Virus record (IMG/VR): IMGVR_UViG_3300042691_031744
Coordinates: 1 to 39,834 of that record
Strand: one strand, 5' to 3'
Source of the DNA: a virus
Length of the DNA stretch: 39,834 bases
In this document: piece by piece, positions 1-5,831 of the stretch
Layout: each line of letters begins with the position of its first letter
Position numbering within the stretch: position 1 is the stretch's first letter
Notes under the pieces: model-generated
The model's input: the letters and a program-made list of their open reading frames with translations, nothing else
What the model was told of the DNA's origin: nothing
Database searches by the model: none
Program-made: the position numbers and the translations under genes

Positions 1-669
1 ACATGGTTGGAGCGGCATCGTGTTGACTATGTCATATTCAATGCTGGCACCAATGAAGAGTTTCCTGCTAGTATAGAACCCTATGCCGCCTTGGCTGTCA
101 TGGGCGGTGGCATGAGTGCCAATGACGCTTTGTTGAGCAATCGTCAAGCAGAAATCCTGATCTTGCAGGCCATGCGCCTGGATCGTCCAGTGATCGGACA
201 CTGCCTGGGCGGTCAACTGATGAGTCGTGCCCTGGGTGCCACAATCACAGCCAGCCCTCGGCCTGAAATAGGTTGGCAACCCATAGACTATGAAAACCTT
301 GCTGTGGCCCGCGAATGGTTTGGCGATGCTCCCACCGACACCGTGGCGCATTGGCACTATGAATCGTTTGGCATACCTTCAGGAGCAGTGCGAGTGGCCA
401 CCAGCCCAGCATGCCCCAATCAGGCCTGGGCCATGGGTCCACATCTGGCCATGCAGTTCCACATTGAAATCACGGAAACCAAAATGCAGAGCTGGGTAGC
501 AGAAGATGATGCCAAATGGGCCGAATCAAGATTGCTGTACGAAACCGTACAAGATCGGATCTCCATGCTGGCCGGCATTCCTTACCATTTAGCCCAGCAT
601 CAAGCCACAGCTGACGCAATCTACCGAAAATGGTTGTCAACTACGCCCTGGGCGGGTTCTGTTGCCTAA
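1..669 (+). CDS. class I glutamine amidotransferase, 5' partial
   Basis: The frame is open from base 1 and runs to TAA at 667-669, so the N-terminus probably lies outside the window; a TTG at 7 is the first possible start inside it. The nucleophile elbow GHCLGGQ carries the catalytic Cys, and the HWHYESF and QFHIE segments supply the remaining class I GATase residues (His, Glu of the QFHIE motif). The family hydrolyses glutamine and passes ammonia to a partner domain, as in GMP synthase. No synthetase domain is visible here, so this is a stand-alone GATase1 protein of the GMP-synthase-like kind. Its substrate is unknown. A strong terminator follows at 683-707, so the gene closes an operon entering from the left. 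Confidence 0.8.
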   Translation, partial: TWLERHRVDYVIFNAGTNEEFPASIEPYAALAVMGGGMSANDALLSNRQAEILILQAMRLDRPVIGHCLGGQLMSRALGATITASPRPEIGWQPIDYENLAVAREWFGDAPTDTVAHWHYESFGIPSGAVRVATSPACPNQAWAMGPHLAMQFHIEITETKMQSWVAEDDAKWAESRLLYETVQDRISMLAGIPYHLAQHQATADAIYRKWLSTTPWAGSVA

Positions 670-682
670 AAACAACACTTTT

Positions 683-707
683 AAACCCCTGTAAAAGGGG
701 GTTTTTT
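683..707 (+). terminator. rho-independent terminator after the amidotransferase gene
   Basis: The arms AAACCCC and GGGGTTT form a 7-bp stem with a short A-rich loop, followed by a run of T. It insulates the left operon from the sigma70-type promoter at 725. Confidence 0.85.
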
Positions 708-724
708 ACGGGTTTACCAAAAGG

Positions 725-753
725 TTGACCAGAATTTACCGATTTGCTATACT
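725..753 (+). promoter_or_regulatory. sigma70-type early promoter
   Basis: TTGACC (725-730), a 17-nt spacer and TATACT (748-753). The block 723-751 is repeated base for base at 1079-1107. An AAGGAG ribosome-binding site sits just before the ATG at 784. Confidence 0.85.
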
Positions 754-783
754 AGTATTATAGTAAACAATAAGGAGCAAAAG

Positions 784-1056
784 ATGAGCAAACTTACAGC
801 ATACACAGTAGAAATTTACAAAGCCGATCGCCGTGTTAAAGCGGGTCGCAGATTGATAGAAAAACGTGACTTTGATCCAGTGACCCAAGACTATATCAAC
901 AGCGTGGTTGGAGGATTTAAAGCTCGCGGCTTTATTGCAGAAGTTCACGAAACCTTTGTGACCAAGAAAAATCTAATGGGCGGTCGGGAATTCACCGAGC
1001 GTTATGATACTCCGCATTTTTGCAGTCCAGCCAGCGAAAGTTACTGGTCAATGTAA
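784..1056 (+). CDS. small conserved-type phage protein, unknown function
   Basis: This 90-aa protein follows a strong early-type promoter, and AAGGAG lies 5-10 nt before the ATG. It is basic in the N-terminal half, with no membrane segment or recognisable motif. A single-gene transcription unit with a consensus promoter suggests expression straight after infection. Such small early proteins often act on host functions, but nothing in the sequence shows which. The hairpin downstream at 1062-1079 (CGGGC/GCCCG) lacks a T-run. Confidence 0.7.
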   Translation: MSKLTAYTVEIYKADRRVKAGRRLIEKRDFDPVTQDYINSVVGGFKARGFIAEVHETFVTKKNLMGGREFTERYDTPHFCSPASESYWSM

Positions 1057-1080
1057 GTCAGCGGGCACTAACCTGCCCGG

Positions 1081-1109
1081 TTGACCAGAATTTACCGATT
1101 TGCTATAAT
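1081..1109 (+). promoter_or_regulatory. sigma70-type early promoter
   Basis: TTGACC (1081-1086), a 17-nt spacer and TATAAT (1104-1109). It is an almost exact copy of the promoter at 725, including the whole spacer. Confidence 0.88.
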
Positions 1110-1138
1110 GTATGTATAGTAACAATTTAGGAGCCAGT

Positions 1139-1477
1139 ATGTATAGTCAAGAACAAATCAATCAAATCGTAGCAGAAGCCAAGGCCGAAGCATTCCGAGC
1201 CGCCGACGAGTATTTCAAGAAGGAACTGGGCGGACGAGATCAGTTCAGTTGTGGATTTGCCTGGACCGATATCTTTGGTATCAAAGGCAATACCAAAATT
1301 GGTCGATATTTGAAAGCGGCCGGCCTGCGTAAAAGTTACACCGGTAGCCTGCAGATCTGGAATCCTGCAAATTATGGTTGCCAAAACATTGACACCCTTG
1401 AAGCCGGTGCAGAAGCAGCCGCCCGGGTATTTGAGAAGTATGGTTTCCGTGCCTATGCTGGATCGAGGTTGGATTAA
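1139..1477 (+). CDS. conserved-type phage protein, unknown function
   Basis: I chose the ATG at 1139 over the one at 1112 because TTAGGAG precedes it at normal spacing and 1112 falls at the predicted transcription start. The 112-aa product begins with an acidic/alanine-rich helix (about residues 1-30) and continues with a region rich in Gly, Tyr and Trp. I recognise no catalytic motif. Its TAA overlaps the next ATG by one base, so translation is probably coupled. Confidence 0.7.
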   Translation: MYSQEQINQIVAEAKAEAFRAADEYFKKELGGRDQFSCGFAWTDIFGIKGNTKIGRYLKAAGLRKSYTGSLQIWNPANYGCQNIDTLEAGAEAAARVFEKYGFRAYAGSRLD

Positions 1478-1638
1478 TGGTGCTGGAGCAAGCCCTGGAG
1501 ATCATGCGACTCTACGCCGTGGATCAGGATCAAGACGAACTGGCGGCTCTGGAACACATGGTACGAAACATGAAATTACTATCACCTGAACAACTGGCGG
1601 CTCTGGACACATTCATGGCTGAAACCCAAAATGGCTAA
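1477..1638 (+). CDS. small helical protein with internal repeat
   Basis: This 53-aa frame starts with an ATG sharing its first base with the preceding TAA and ends 8 nt inside the next gene, as expected for a coupled operon. It reads as an amphipathic helical peptide. The motif LAAL[ED] occurs twice, at DELAALEHM and EQLAALDTFM. It is encoded by an exact 16-base repeat at 1538-1553 and 1592-1607. Function is unknown; existence is inferred from position, overlap and the repeat. Confidence 0.55.
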   Translation: MVLEQALEIMRLYAVDQDQDELAALEHMVRNMKLLSPEQLAALDTFMAETQNG

Positions 1639-2293
1639 ACGTCAACGACCCACACTTGACTATACCGCAGATCAGGTCTGGGCCGCGGCCTGTGCCGCAT
1701 ATAGAGTCAATGGTGGTTACTGCAAGCATGCCGAAGTCAACGATCAAGGTCAAATTACTCGTCCTACCAATCGAGACTTGGTTCGACAGTATCTGGCTGA
1801 ACCCGGCTCTGTCTCTGTTGACGATCTGGAACAGGGACGCAAATGTCGTCAGGACCTGGTTAATGCGGCCACTATGAGTGCCCTAAAGAATCGGGCTACG
1901 GAATGGACCTTGCTGTCAGCCGAGATGGCCGCCTTGGATGTCATAACCACAGACTATCAAGTCAGTGTGATCACAGCCATGCCCAAGAGCCATAGCCAGA
2001 CTCTGGCACGTGAAACCGTGGACGGCAGATTGGCCTACTGTGAATCAGATCCTGTAGGGCGGATCAATGAAATGGTCACGGTGCAGGGAGAAGTGGTACG
2101 TTCCAACTACAGTGCGAAATACAATACTTTTTACGTGACCATGATCACTGCTACCAATCATCAAGTATTCTTTGCCTATCGTGAAGGCCTGGAACCTGGG
2201 CAACAGATCAACTTACGTGGCCGTGTCAAACGACACGCTGACCGTGCCACGCAACTGAGTCGTGTCAAACTCTTTACGCAGGAGGCAGTATGA
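1631..2293 (+). CDS. unknown phage protein, possible C-terminal OB-like fold
   Basis: This 220-aa protein overlaps both neighbours. The N-terminal third is helical and basic. The last 90 residues alternate short beta strands, with a VQGEVV strand, a NTFYVTMIT strand and an INLRGRVKRH strand, a pattern that suggests an OB-fold nucleic-acid-binding domain. That is a weak inference with no diagnostic motif. The gene belongs to the early operon read from the promoter at 1081. Confidence 0.6.
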   Translation: MAKRQRPTLDYTADQVWAAACAAYRVNGGYCKHAEVNDQGQITRPTNRDLVRQYLAEPGSVSVDDLEQGRKCRQDLVNAATMSALKNRATEWTLLSAEMAALDVITTDYQVSVITAMPKSHSQTLARETVDGRLAYCESDPVGRINEMVTVQGEVVRSNYSAKYNTFYVTMITATNHQVFFAYREGLEPGQQINLRGRVKRHADRATQLSRVKLFTQEAV

Positions 2294-2493
2294 AAGACCG
2301 TGTATTGGCTTGGATGAGCCTGAATGGTCCTAGTTTGGGCATTGTGGTATTGATTGTGGTAACATTGATCATGCTGTCTGGTTGCAACACCGTGGCTGGT
2401 ATGGGCACAGATATCACCAAGTCAGCTGAATGGACCAAAGATAAAATGTCAGGATCCAAAGATCAACCCACCAAAAAGGACACAACCAAATGA
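2290..2493 (+). CDS. entericidin-like small lipoprotein
   Basis: This 67-aa protein has a hydrophobic segment at about residues 16-31 ending in the lipobox LSGC (Cys32). The following CNTVAGMGTDI resembles the start of mature entericidin A/B (CNTxxGxGxDI). The tail is Lys/Asp/Ser-rich. Entericidins are small cell-envelope lipoproteins, one proposed as a bacteriolytic toxin and the other as its antidote. The product should be lipidated and membrane-anchored. The ATG overlaps the upstream stop, and the next small membrane gene overlaps by four bases (ATGA), so the two probably form an envelope pair. Confidence 0.6.
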   Translation: MKDRVLAWMSLNGPSLGIVVLIVVTLIMLSGCNTVAGMGTDITKSAEWTKDKMSGSKDQPTKKDTTK

Positions 2494-2618
2494 AAGGATT
2501 TATTTTAGGAACTGTTTTTGGAATAGTTATCTGCACAGTGGGGTTCAATGGAATCGCTCGAATTTTGGATTCTGGTGTGGCCCGAGTGCAGGAAGTATCC
2601 AAAGAAGCGGCCAAATAA
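2490..2618 (+). CDS. small single-pass membrane peptide
   Basis: This 42-aa frame has an ATGA overlap with the lipoprotein gene. Residues 3-20 are hydrophobic and glycine-containing (one membrane span), followed by an amphipathic charged tail. No family recognised. Translation coupling and membrane character suggest it works with the entericidin-like protein, which is inference. Confidence 0.5.
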   Translation: MKGFILGTVFGIVICTVGFNGIARILDSGVARVQEVSKEAAK

Positions 2619-2652
2619 TGGTGTTTTGGCCAACCAAATATAGCTATTATGG

Positions 2653-2681
2653 TTGACATTGAACTCGATATCAAGTATAAT
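2653..2681 (+). promoter_or_regulatory. sigma70-type early promoter
   Basis: Perfect TTGACA (2653-2658), a 17-nt spacer and perfect TATAAT (2676-2681). It reads the gene at 2750 and probably the structured RNA behind it. Confidence 0.9.
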
Positions 2682-2749
2682 GGTTATAGTAGTGAGCAGT
2701 AAAGGTATTATAAATTAACTTAATAGGCAACTTAGAAAGGCAACACAAA

Positions 2750-3079
2750 ATGGCAACAGAAAAGTTATTCACAGTAGCAGGTACAGCAACCAATCCTAAC
2801 GGTACTGTCAAGGCCCGTTTTGCAAACGACTTGGTAGCTCGTATCAAGATCCTCAACAAAGCAGGTTGCACCGACATCAACTTGATGGAATTGCCACGTG
2901 CAATGACCAAGTTAGAAGCTCTCCAGCATCTGCAGAGCTTGGGTCAGACCGGTGACGCTGGCTATGCAGTAGCCAACAAGCTGGCTGAAAAGACAAAGAT
3001 CGCTAAAAAAGGCGAAGTCCGAGTCAAGGCCACCAAGGCAACTGCTTCTGCAAAAAGCGCAGACAAAGTAGCAGCCTAA
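2750..3079 (+). CDS. small basic phage protein, unknown function
   Basis: This 109-aa protein has a compact N-terminal domain (residues 1-55, beta-rich, with a VKARFANDL stretch of a kind I associate with T4-like aquatic phages). The C-terminal tail is Lys/Ala-rich and low-complexity. It follows a perfect-consensus promoter and a leader of about 60 nt with AAAGG before the ATG, so high early expression is likely. The tail could bind nucleic acid. Function is not known. Confidence 0.7.
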   Translation: MATEKLFTVAGTATNPNGTVKARFANDLVARIKILNKAGCTDINLMELPRAMTKLEALQHLQSLGQTGDAGYAVANKLAEKTKIAKKGEVRVKATKATASAKSADKVAA

Positions 3080-3085
3080 CTGGCA

Positions 3086-3348
3086 CAGGGGCTCCGGCCC
3101 CTGATATTGTAGAGCACATTCGACCTCACACGCGGAGAGGTGACATGTAACAGAGTATGCTCTACAATGTCAACCCAGCTTCAGGGCAAATGAAGGGTGG
3201 ACGCCAGTCACCTTAGAAATGGCGGGTTGGTGGCAGTGAGTCCTGAAACATAGCCACACCGACAGCGGCGGGATAGTAAACAGCTCATCGAATTGGTATT
3301 ATTCCAGCCCGGGGCCTAAGACATAAGGTAGCCGGGCACTTTCTTTTT
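3086..3348 (+). ncRNA. structured non-coding RNA candidate 1
   Basis: This stretch between genes holds ordered secondary structure and no convincing reading frame. There is a 7-bp GC hairpin with a 4-nt loop (3086-3092/3097-3103). A perfect 11-bp stem (3106-3116/3158-3168) encloses a 5-bp hairpin (3123-3127/3137-3141). Middle pairings around 3212-3243 are less clear. The element ends in a terminator-like stem (3307-3312/3332-3337) followed by TTTCTTTTT. I find no promoter of its own, so it is probably the 3' part of the transcript from 2653, perhaps released by processing. It does not match tmRNA, RNase P, 6S or group I/II intron cores that I can recall. Confidence 0.6.
3307..3348 (+). terminator. 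rho-independent terminator of RNA candidate 1
   Basis: GCCCGG (3307-3312) pairs with CCGGGC (3332-3337) and is followed by a T-rich tract at 3340-3348. The loop is large, and CCT/AGG inside it may add three pairs. Confidence 0.65.
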
Positions 3349-3363
3349 GGCATAAATTATGTT

Positions 3364-3600
3364 ATGCTAGATGATGCAGAATTAGAACAAGAAGTCCGTG
3401 TGCTCATGTACGAACTCATGATGTTGTTGTACCAACATGGCATACGTGAAGTTCATGTTGGTGGCATGATGCGTCTGTTGGGAGTCAACAATGAAAGTAG
3501 CAGTGCTCATGACGACGAAATGGTCATTTTAGACGACAAGTTTGCTAAGTATGTAGAGTCGATCACTGAACCAAGGAGCAGTGACCAAACCCTACACTAG
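3364..3600 (+). CDS. small acidic phage protein, unknown function
   Basis: This 78-aa, mostly helical acidic protein contains a Met-rich stretch (residues 15-22) and a VHVGGMMRLLGV segment that looks like a winged-helix or dimerisation turn. No Shine-Dalgarno is obvious. The 3' end overlaps the next frame by 20 nt. No family recognised. Confidence 0.6.
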   Translation: MLDDAELEQEVRVLMYELMMLLYQHGIREVHVGGMMRLLGVNNESSSAHDDEMVILDDKFAKYVESITEPRSSDQTLH

Positions 3601-3844
3601 AATGTCTATATCGAATTATAAAAGCGAACAACCTCTTTTTACCGTGATTTACCGAGACCCTGCAGCTCGGGACCGTCTACTCAAATGGAGCCAAAGCAGT
3701 CGCAGCATAGCAGCCCGTGTAGAAGACAACCGCATGCACATATTTGATCACAATACTTTTAGCCTGTTTATAGTGACCTGGACACATGGTTGGGACAACT
3801 TGATGGTTTGGGATCCTTGGGCAAAACGGCACATCAATATTTGA
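3581..3844 (+). CDS. small phage protein, unknown function
   Basis: The product is up to 87 aa. The GTG at 3581 is only two bases from AAGGAG (3573-3578), so the in-frame ATG at 3602 is a real alternative (80 aa). The product is Trp/Arg-rich with three predicted strands and no recognised motif. Its TGA stop (3842-3844) lies inside the -35 box of the next promoter. Confidence 0.6.
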   Translation: MTKPYTRMSISNYKSEQPLFTVIYRDPAARDRLLKWSQSSRSIAARVEDNRMHIFDHNTFSLFIVTWTHGWDNLMVWDPWAKRHINI

Positions 3845-3868
3845 CATCCTCGGTTTTTGCAGTATAAT
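3841..3868 (+). promoter_or_regulatory. sigma70-type promoter overlapping a stop codon
   Basis: TTGACA (3841-3846), a 16-nt spacer and TATAAT (3863-3868). The upstream TGA at 3842-3844 forms part of the -35 hexamer. A small hairpin GTGCA/TGCAC follows in the leader, and AAGGA precedes the ATG at 3907. Confidence 0.85.
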
Positions 3869-3906
3869 TACTAGGTGCACTCTGCACACTAACCTAAGGA
3901 ATTACT

Positions 3907-4092
3907 ATGAGCAACCATGAAGCAATCAAAACAGCATTCGAAACATACATCGCCGAAAATGACAAGTTCACAGGCAAAGGCGTTAAAGCATCTGCGGCAA
4001 GAGCTAGAAAAGCTCTTCAAGAAATGTCCAAAGCCATCAAAGAGCGACGCAAAGAAATCACAGCAGAAAAAGAAGCCTTGGCCGCCAAGTAA
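3907..4092 (+). CDS. histone-H1-like (Hc1-type) small basic protein
   Basis: This 61-aa, Lys/Ala-rich helical protein has the segment KASAARARKALQEM followed by KERRKEITAEKEAL. The layout resembles the conserved N-terminal helix of chlamydial histone-like Hc1 proteins, which bind DNA and compact the nucleoid. It has its own consensus promoter and AAGGA 6 nt before the ATG. A role in binding phage or host DNA is plausible but unproven. Its TAA overlaps the next ATG by one base. Confidence 0.55.
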   Translation: MSNHEAIKTAFETYIAENDKFTGKGVKASAARARKALQEMSKAIKERRKEITAEKEALAAK

Positions 4093-4544
4093 TGGACGAC
4101 CATGAACAACGGCTGGAAGACATTCTGGCCGAATGGGATCTGGACCAGGGCAAGGACTACGAATCAGACACGATCACCCTGACCAACACTCTCAACAATG
4201 TGAGCCTGACCAGTCCTTACACTGTAAACGTGAGTGCATTTCCTAACACCATTTATACCACTTCTGGAACGGCATCCAGTCCATGGTCAGTGCAAAAGAC
4301 TAGCACAAAAATCCAGTTAGATGGTGAGGACGCTGACATCGAAATCAATGGTGTCAGCCTGTGGACAACCATGCAGGAAATAGCCAACCGTCTCAACATC
4401 ATGCACGTCAATCCTGAACTGGAAACGGAATGGGCAGAACTGCGTGAACTGGGTGAGCGGTATAGAAAGCTGGAACAACACATCCTGGACAAGCAGGCCA
4501 CGTTTGATCGTATCCGTGCCATGCCTGCTCCTGACATAGATTGA
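4092..4544 (+). CDS. conserved-type phage protein with C-terminal coiled coil
   Basis: This 150-aa protein has an acidic N-terminus, a Ser/Thr/Asn-rich middle (about residues 28-75) and an ordered C-terminal part. That part contains an IQLDGEDADIEINGVSLW strand pair and a long charged helix (ELETEWAELRELGERYRKLEQ). I associate this C-terminal block with uncharacterised proteins of aquatic phages. Function unknown. The stop TGA (4542-4544) sits in the -35 box of the following promoter. Confidence 0.7.
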   Translation: MDDHEQRLEDILAEWDLDQGKDYESDTITLTNTLNNVSLTSPYTVNVSAFPNTIYTTSGTASSPWSVQKTSTKIQLDGEDADIEINGVSLWTTMQEIANRLNIMHVNPELETEWAELRELGERYRKLEQHILDKQATFDRIRAMPAPDID

Positions 4545-4569
4545 CAAGAAACAATTGGCATGCTATAAT
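4541..4569 (+). promoter_or_regulatory. sigma70-type promoter for structured RNA 2
   Basis: TTGACA (4541-4546), a 17-nt spacer and TATAAT (4564-4569), both perfect. Transcription should begin near 4576 and meet a terminator at 4821-4861. Confidence 0.88.
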
Positions 4570-4575
4570 AGCTGT

Positions 4576-4861
4576 ATATTATGGTAAAAATGTATGAAAA
4601 TTTGTGGTTATTTGGGCCTGATTTGGGTCAGGTACTAAGTATTTTAGAGAGTAGAATACACAACCAGGCTGTCGTCAAATCGATCAGCGGAGGATTACAC
4701 CCAAGATCTACTCCACAACGGATTGTCCTGTGCCGCAAAGCTGGACACGCAGTATCAAGAGGACTTCGGAAATCCTCTTCATTGACAAATGGTACAGGCC
4801 CGGTGAGAAACAAAACCGCGCTCGGAGAGTATGCCAAAGAAGGCCCGAGGTCTTTTCTTTT
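4576..4861 (+). ncRNA. structured non-coding RNA candidate 2
   Basis: This is a free-standing transcription unit of about 285 nt with a perfect promoter, several stems and a terminator. Stems are 4617-4621/4628-4632 (CCTGA/TCAGG), 4649-4655/4707-4713 (7 bp), 4724-4728/4743-4747 (TGTCC/GGACA) and 4757-4763/4773-4779 (7 bp around a UUCG-containing loop). The terminator stem follows. A competing hairpin (GTATT/AATAC near 4639-4659) would exclude the 4649 stem, so a switch is possible. A frame beginning at 4581 lacks a ribosome-binding site and runs through all stems, so I do not call it a gene. No known RNA family recognised. Confidence 0.7.
4821..4861 (+). terminator. terminator of RNA candidate 2
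   Basis: The outer stem CTCGG (4821-4825)/CCGAG (4845-4849) and inner stem GCC (4833-4835)/GGC (4842-4844) are followed by TCTTTTCTTTT. Confidence 0.8.
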
Positions 4862-4935
4862 GCCTAAATCTCTGTCAATGCGCCCATCCTGGGCACTCCG
4901 GTGAAACGGCCCACTTGAGCCCGAAGGAGAAAACA

Positions 4936-5496
4936 TTGAAGACCTCTTCAAAGTCCAATCTAGGTAGTATAGCAGTAAAAGCAGTGAGTTTCGTAGCCGT
5001 GGTGTTTGCCGTGGTTTTCGTAACCGACTCAAAATTAGAAACACTGAGAGCCACGAATGAAGTGGCTCGACAAGGCTTTGTCAGCGTGGCAGATCGTGCC
5101 AAACAGTTGGACTGCCTAACCCGCAACATCTATTGGGAAGCTGCCACCGAGCCATTTGAAGGCAAGGTAGCAGTGGCACAGGTTACCATCAACCGTGTGG
5201 AAACCGGTAGATTCGCACCTGACATCTGCGGTGTGGTGTATCAGAAAAACGTGATCTACGACAAGGTAGTTTGTCAGTTCTCATGGTTCTGCGATGGAAG
5301 TTCAAAAGTACGACCCATATATCCAGCGCATTGGAAAGAGTCAGAAGAAGTGGCCAAAAAGGTCCTCTTAGAGGGATTCCGTTTGCCCAGCGTGAAGAAT
5401 GCCTTGTACTTTCACGCAGACTATGTGAAACCACAGTGGGGCAAACCACAGGTAGCTAAATTTGGAAGGCACATCTTTTATGCGGAAAAACTATGA
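4936..5496 (+). CDS. SleB/CwlJ-type cell-wall hydrolase with N-terminal membrane anchor
   Basis: I chose the TTG at 4936 because GAAGGAG lies 7 nt upstream; the longer frame from 4831 would start inside a terminator hairpin. The 186-aa protein has one hydrophobic span at about residues 12-30 without an obvious signal-peptidase site, then a SleB (Hydrolase_2) domain. The domain contains the NIYWEA active-site Glu, AQVTINRV, CQFSWFCDG and a final GRHIFY. The family cleaves peptidoglycan glycan strands. A single uncleaved span plus catalytic domain recalls signal-anchor endolysins. The gene overlaps the next membrane gene by four bases (ATGA), an accessory lysis pair separate from the GH19 cassette at 27,408. 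Confidence 0.85.
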   Translation: MKTSSKSNLGSIAVKAVSFVAVVFAVVFVTDSKLETLRATNEVARQGFVSVADRAKQLDCLTRNIYWEAATEPFEGKVAVAQVTINRVETGRFAPDICGVVYQKNVIYDKVVCQFSWFCDGSSKVRPIYPAHWKESEEVAKKVLLEGFRLPSVKNALYFHADYVKPQWGKPQVAKFGRHIFYAEKL

Positions 5497-5807
5497 TCGA
5501 AAATTTAGAAAAGTTGTTGAATTCTTCAAGAGCCTGGTTAGAACAACACTTGCCCAAAGTAAGTGCTGACACCCTGGGTTGGTTGGCCGTCGTAGTCATA
5601 CACTGTGCCACCATACCTACCTTGTTGGCCCTGCTCACTGGACTCAGTGATTCAGTACCTAACCTGGATATAGTGTTGTTCATGTGGACCGGTCTGGTGC
5701 TATTGTTCTTTAGAGCTGTGGTTCTCAGAGACATGCTCAACATCATTACTGTAGGGCTGGGCTTTATAGTTCAAGCTGTGATCATGGCCATGATCCTGTT
5801 CAAATAA
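5493..5807 (+). CDS. integral membrane protein, possible holin-like partner of the SleB hydrolase
   Basis: This 104-aa protein has an amphipathic N-terminal helix, then three hydrophobic segments (about residues 28-48, 55-78 and 82-103). It ends in a short FK tail. Its ATG overlaps the hydrolase stop. Size, topology and linkage to a cell-wall hydrolase would suit a small holin or hydrolase regulator, but no family motif is visible and a better holin candidate exists at 31,764. Confidence 0.6.
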   Translation: MIENLEKLLNSSRAWLEQHLPKVSADTLGWLAVVVIHCATIPTLLALLTGLSDSVPNLDIVLFMWTGLVLLFFRAVVLRDMLNIITVGLGFIVQAVIMAMILFK

Positions 5808-5831
5808 TCTCTGACACGCACAACGGTTCCA

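Noticed and set aside
1062-1079. Hairpin CGGGC/GCCCG after the 90-aa gene
   Set aside because: Stem is short and lacks a T-run, and it abuts the next -35 box; not called a terminator.
1374-1589. 71-codon plus-strand frame
   Set aside because: Crosses two better-supported frames; the 53-aa gene at 1,477 fits the overlaps and has an in-frame repeat.
4581-4904. Plus-strand 107-codon frame after the promoter at 4541
   Set aside because: No ribosome-binding site, runs through all stems and the terminator of the structured RNA, and its protein has no folded character.
4628-5044. Minus-strand 138-codon frame
   Set aside because: Antisense to the RNA and to the SleB gene; its open state follows from base composition, and there is no promoter or ribosome-binding site.
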